A stretch of 64,000 nt of DNA from UBA11051 sp964390495 (GTDB taxonomy: Bacteria > Armatimonadota > Zipacnadia > Zipacnadales > UBA11051): NCBI GenBank assembly GCA_964390495.1, contig CAYMIN010000007.1:107469-171468 (forward strand). Reading direction: 5' to 3'. The translations under genes were made by a program, and so were the position numbers. Of the stretch, positions 62,328 to 64,000 are shown one piece after another (within the stretch, counting starts at the first letter, position 1; each line of letters starts with the position of its first letter). Below the pieces are notes generated by a model, which was not told the origin of the DNA, did not search any database, and was given only the letters and a program-made list of their open reading frames with translations.

Positions 62328-62590
62328 GGCTATGCATTACCCAAATCTAGGGGATCACGGTTTTCTGTCGTTGTCGTACTGGAAGGGCCGCGTCGAAGGG
62401 CGATTTCGCGCAGCGAAAGCGACCTGAGGCCGGCCCCCGGCCTCGCACCATACCACGTAAGCATGAGGCTATTGCTGTCAGCACGCGGGCCGGCCTCCCG
62501 CGGGCCCCGGCGGGTCCCGCGCTCGACACGGCCCTTCCACACGACAACCGCACACGGCATAACCGCACAAGATGTGGGTAATGCATAGCC
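62328..62590. mobile_element. MITE-like element with long terminal inverted repeats, inserted in a REP
   Basis: The ends GGCTATGCATTACCC (62328) and its complement GGGTAATGCATAGCC (62576-62590) match at 20 of 21 positions when extended. The similarity continues inward imperfectly for perhaps 80 bases (GTTGTCGTxxTGGAAGGGCCG on one side, the complement on the other). The flanks are the two halves of a family B unit (CCCCCTCTCCCC before, AGAGGGAGAGGGG after). No ORF inside. No clear target duplication. Confidence 0.65.
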
Positions 62591-62705
62591 TAGAGGGAGA
62601 GGGGATAACGACAACGGCAAGAGCGCCTAACCCCCTACCCCCCTTCCCTACCAGGGAAGGGGGAATCGAAGGGGGATAGGTCGGCCGAGGAAGCCCGAGT
62701 GGCGC
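62591..62705. repeat. Family C repeat after the MITE-like element
   Basis: CGCCTAACCCCCTACCCCCC, CCCTTCCCTACCAGGGAAGG, GGGGGATAGGTCGGCCGAGG and AAGCCCGAGTGGCGCG, reverse orientation. Confidence 0.65.
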
Positions 62706-62906
62706 GAGGTCGGGCAGATTCTTGTGAAGCCGCGAAATCCGACGGAATAACTTCGGCGATCATCGCGTCAATACCAACATCAGTGCGCGTATAGCCAGAT
62801 CAACAGCCTGCGGGGCGCAACCAGTTGCCTGCACGCCAAGTGCTCGCGATCAGGCGCAGCCTGTACAACCACAGCAGGCAGCGGCATACCTACAGGAGAG
62901 ATACCA

Positions 62907-63902
62907 ATGAAAAACGCTTGCGGCTTGACGCTGGCGGTGATACTGGTGGCAGTAGTACTCACGACCGGCTGTGGGCGGGAAGCTGAGACCGGCGTGACGC
63001 CGTCTTTTGAGGCGCTGGACCGGAACCAAGACGGCAAACTGACTAGGGATGAATTGCCGAAACAGATAGCCGACAGCATCATGGCCGCCGATGCCGACGG
63101 TGACGGCATGGTCACACAGGCGGAACTGGAGGCCGCAGGTCAGAAGCTGGTCGGCCCCGGTAGTGATGCCGGCATCGAGCCGGAAATCGCCCCGGAAATG
63201 GAGGAGGCCGCCAAGCCGGAGGCCGAGGCGCCTCCCGAGGAAAGTCCTAAGCCACAAGCCGATGCGAAGACAGAGAAGAGCGCCAAACCGCAGGCCGCTG
63301 CCAAGCCAGAAACCAGCACGAAGCCGGCGGCTAAGCCCAAGGCAGAGACCGCTGCGAAAACCGCAAGCAGCGCCAAGCCCCAGGTCGCCAAGACAGCAGG
63401 CGGCGCGGGCGCAGAGAGCGGCAACAGGCCGGGCGGTCGCGCGGAGGCACGAGGCGGGCCGGGTGGCGAGGGCCGGCCGAGTCCGGGGCAGATGTTCGCG
63501 CACCTGGATAAGAACCAGGACGGCAAGCTGACCAAGGATGAATTGCCGGAGCGGATGGGCGACCGGATCATGGCCGCAGATAGCAACGGTGATGGCGCGG
63601 TCACTCAGGCGGAATTGCAGGCCGCCCGTGAGCGGATGGGCGGTCGCCGAGGTCCTGATGCACAGGGCCGCGGGGGCGGAGAAGGCCGGCCGGATCCTGC
63701 GCAGCTCTTCACCCGCCTGGATAAGAATAATGACGGTAAGCTGACCAAGGACGAACTGCCGGAGTGGATGACGGAGAGGCTGATGGCTGGCGATACCAAC
63801 GGCGATGGCGTGATCACGAAGGCAGAGTTCGAAGCCGCACGAGAGAAGATGGGCGGCCAGCGCCGCCAGCGCAACGAAAGCCGCGGCAATAACCAAGATT
63901 GA
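62907..63902 (+). CDS. EF-hand lipoprotein with three pairs of calcium-binding hands
   Basis: 331 aa. ATG 62907 with AGGAGA five nt upstream. The N-terminus VILVAVVLTTGCGRE is a lipoprotein signal with Cys at about residue 22; the lipobox is LTTGC, slightly atypical. Three EF-hand pairs: DRNQDGKLTRDEL with DADGDGMVTQAEL (about 37-75), DKNQDGKLTKDEL with DSNGDGAVTQAEL, and DKNNDGKLTKDEL with DTNGDGVITKAEF. All the D/N/E ligand positions look intact. Pair 1 and pair 2 are separated by a long K/P/A/E-rich, probably disordered spacer; pairs 2 and 3 by a Gly/Arg-rich one. A periplasmic or surface calcium-binding protein. Confidence 0.85.
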   Translation: MKNACGLTLAVILVAVVLTTGCGREAETGVTPSFEALDRNQDGKLTRDELPKQIADSIMAADADGDGMVTQAELEAAGQKLVGPGSDAGIEPEIAPEMEEAAKPEAEAPPEESPKPQADAKTEKSAKPQAAAKPETSTKPAAKPKAETAAKTASSAKPQVAKTAGGAGAESGNRPGGRAEARGGPGGEGRPSPGQMFAHLDKNQDGKLTKDELPERMGDRIMAADSNGDGAVTQAELQAARERMGGRRGPDAQGRGGGEGRPDPAQLFTRLDKNNDGKLTKDELPEWMTERLMAGDTNGDGVITKAEFEAAREKMGGQRRQRNESRGNNQD

Positions 63903-64000
63903 GCACCGTGGGCCGGCCCCTCCATATGGCAAGGGCAACGGCAGACTCGGGCTGGAACTGTAGTTATGCAGATTTTGCTCAGAGGCATCCAGCGACCTTG

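Larger units (their letters stand above)
62018..62906. other. 889-bp region, mostly repeats and a MITE-like insertion
   Basis: It includes a family B unit split by a 263-bp element, a family C unit (62625-62690) with a ...GTCGGCCGAGGAAGCCCGAG tail, and the promoter or leader of the EF-hand gene. No coding ORF. Confidence 0.6.

Noticed and set aside
62850..63938. 362-aa minus-strand ORF with leucine-rich repeats
   Set aside because: Antisense of the EF-hand gene; the repeated pattern comes from the complement of its repeats.
1..64000. CRISPR arrays, rRNA and tRNA genes
   Set aside because: I found no regular direct-repeat array with unique spacers, and no rRNA or complete tRNA pattern on either strand.

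Overview
The window looks like a stretch of the chromosome of a GC-rich, Gram-negative-type bacterium. Armatimonadota is my best guess. The case rests on style: two prepilin-like proteins whose N-termini run on into FPVFARAREKARQ and which carry the H-X9-DG type C-terminus, TadG-N proteins with solenoid domains, a copper-amine-oxidase-N stalk protein, Gfo/Idh/MocA and CapA proteins, and many small palindromic intergenic repeats. There is no rRNA, tRNA or CRISPR array to settle the phylum.

Layout. 0.4-7.8 kb: three TadG-N type membrane proteins (one on the minus strand, two tandem plus-strand paralogs with beta-solenoid repeats) and a divergent secretin, so a Tad/type II-like surface or secretion locus. 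About 8.1 kb: a 28-bp dif-like site. 8.5-13.5 kb: Gfo/Idh/MocA oxidoreductase, DUF389 membrane protein, D-lyxose isomerase-like enzyme and M19 dipeptidase. 13.7-18.0 kb: an accessory block of lower GC with a plasmid/phage-type replication protein, a membrane-anchored unknown, and a two-gene DUF5131 (Gp37/Gp68) + TcmP module. 18.2-26.8 kb: TMEM43-like protein, a large CBM9-type secreted protein, an IS630 remnant, a zinc-ribbon peptide, a PD-(D/E)xK-like nuclease with winged helix, a polysaccharide deacetylase-like protein and a membrane protein. 27-40 kb: ABC exporter pair, O-antigen-ligase-like protein, two prepilin-like proteins, a CapA-M15 fusion, a zf-HC2/PilB fusion next to an ECF sigma factor, and a secreted unknown. 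40.8-50.1 kb: an exopolysaccharide cluster (flippase, GT2, Wzz, two GT4, Wzy-like ligase, CsaB-type pyruvyl transferase). 50.3-62 kb: an M28-like peptidase, three tandem ceramidase-fold hydrolases, a heparinase II/III-like protein and a beta-propeller protein, which together look like a glycan or glycolipid degradation locus. 62.9 kb: an EF-hand lipoprotein.

Threaded through the window are several families of short palindromic repeats (REP-like). They lie between genes, inside operons, and in several places inside reading frames where they are translated. Their orientation is uniform up to about 38.5 kb and reversed from about 40.7 kb onward. One repeat at 62.3 kb is itself interrupted by a 263-bp MITE-like element.

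Most interesting points: the TcmP/three-Cys module in a foreign-looking block; the dif-like site; the anti-sigma-type zinc finger fused to a PilB/GspE ATPase beside an ECF sigma gene; the triplicated ceramidase-fold genes, all with GDIKPR where ceramidases carry their GDVSPN serine; and coding-sequence insertions of REP-like DNA. All function calls are by eye from motifs, with no database search.
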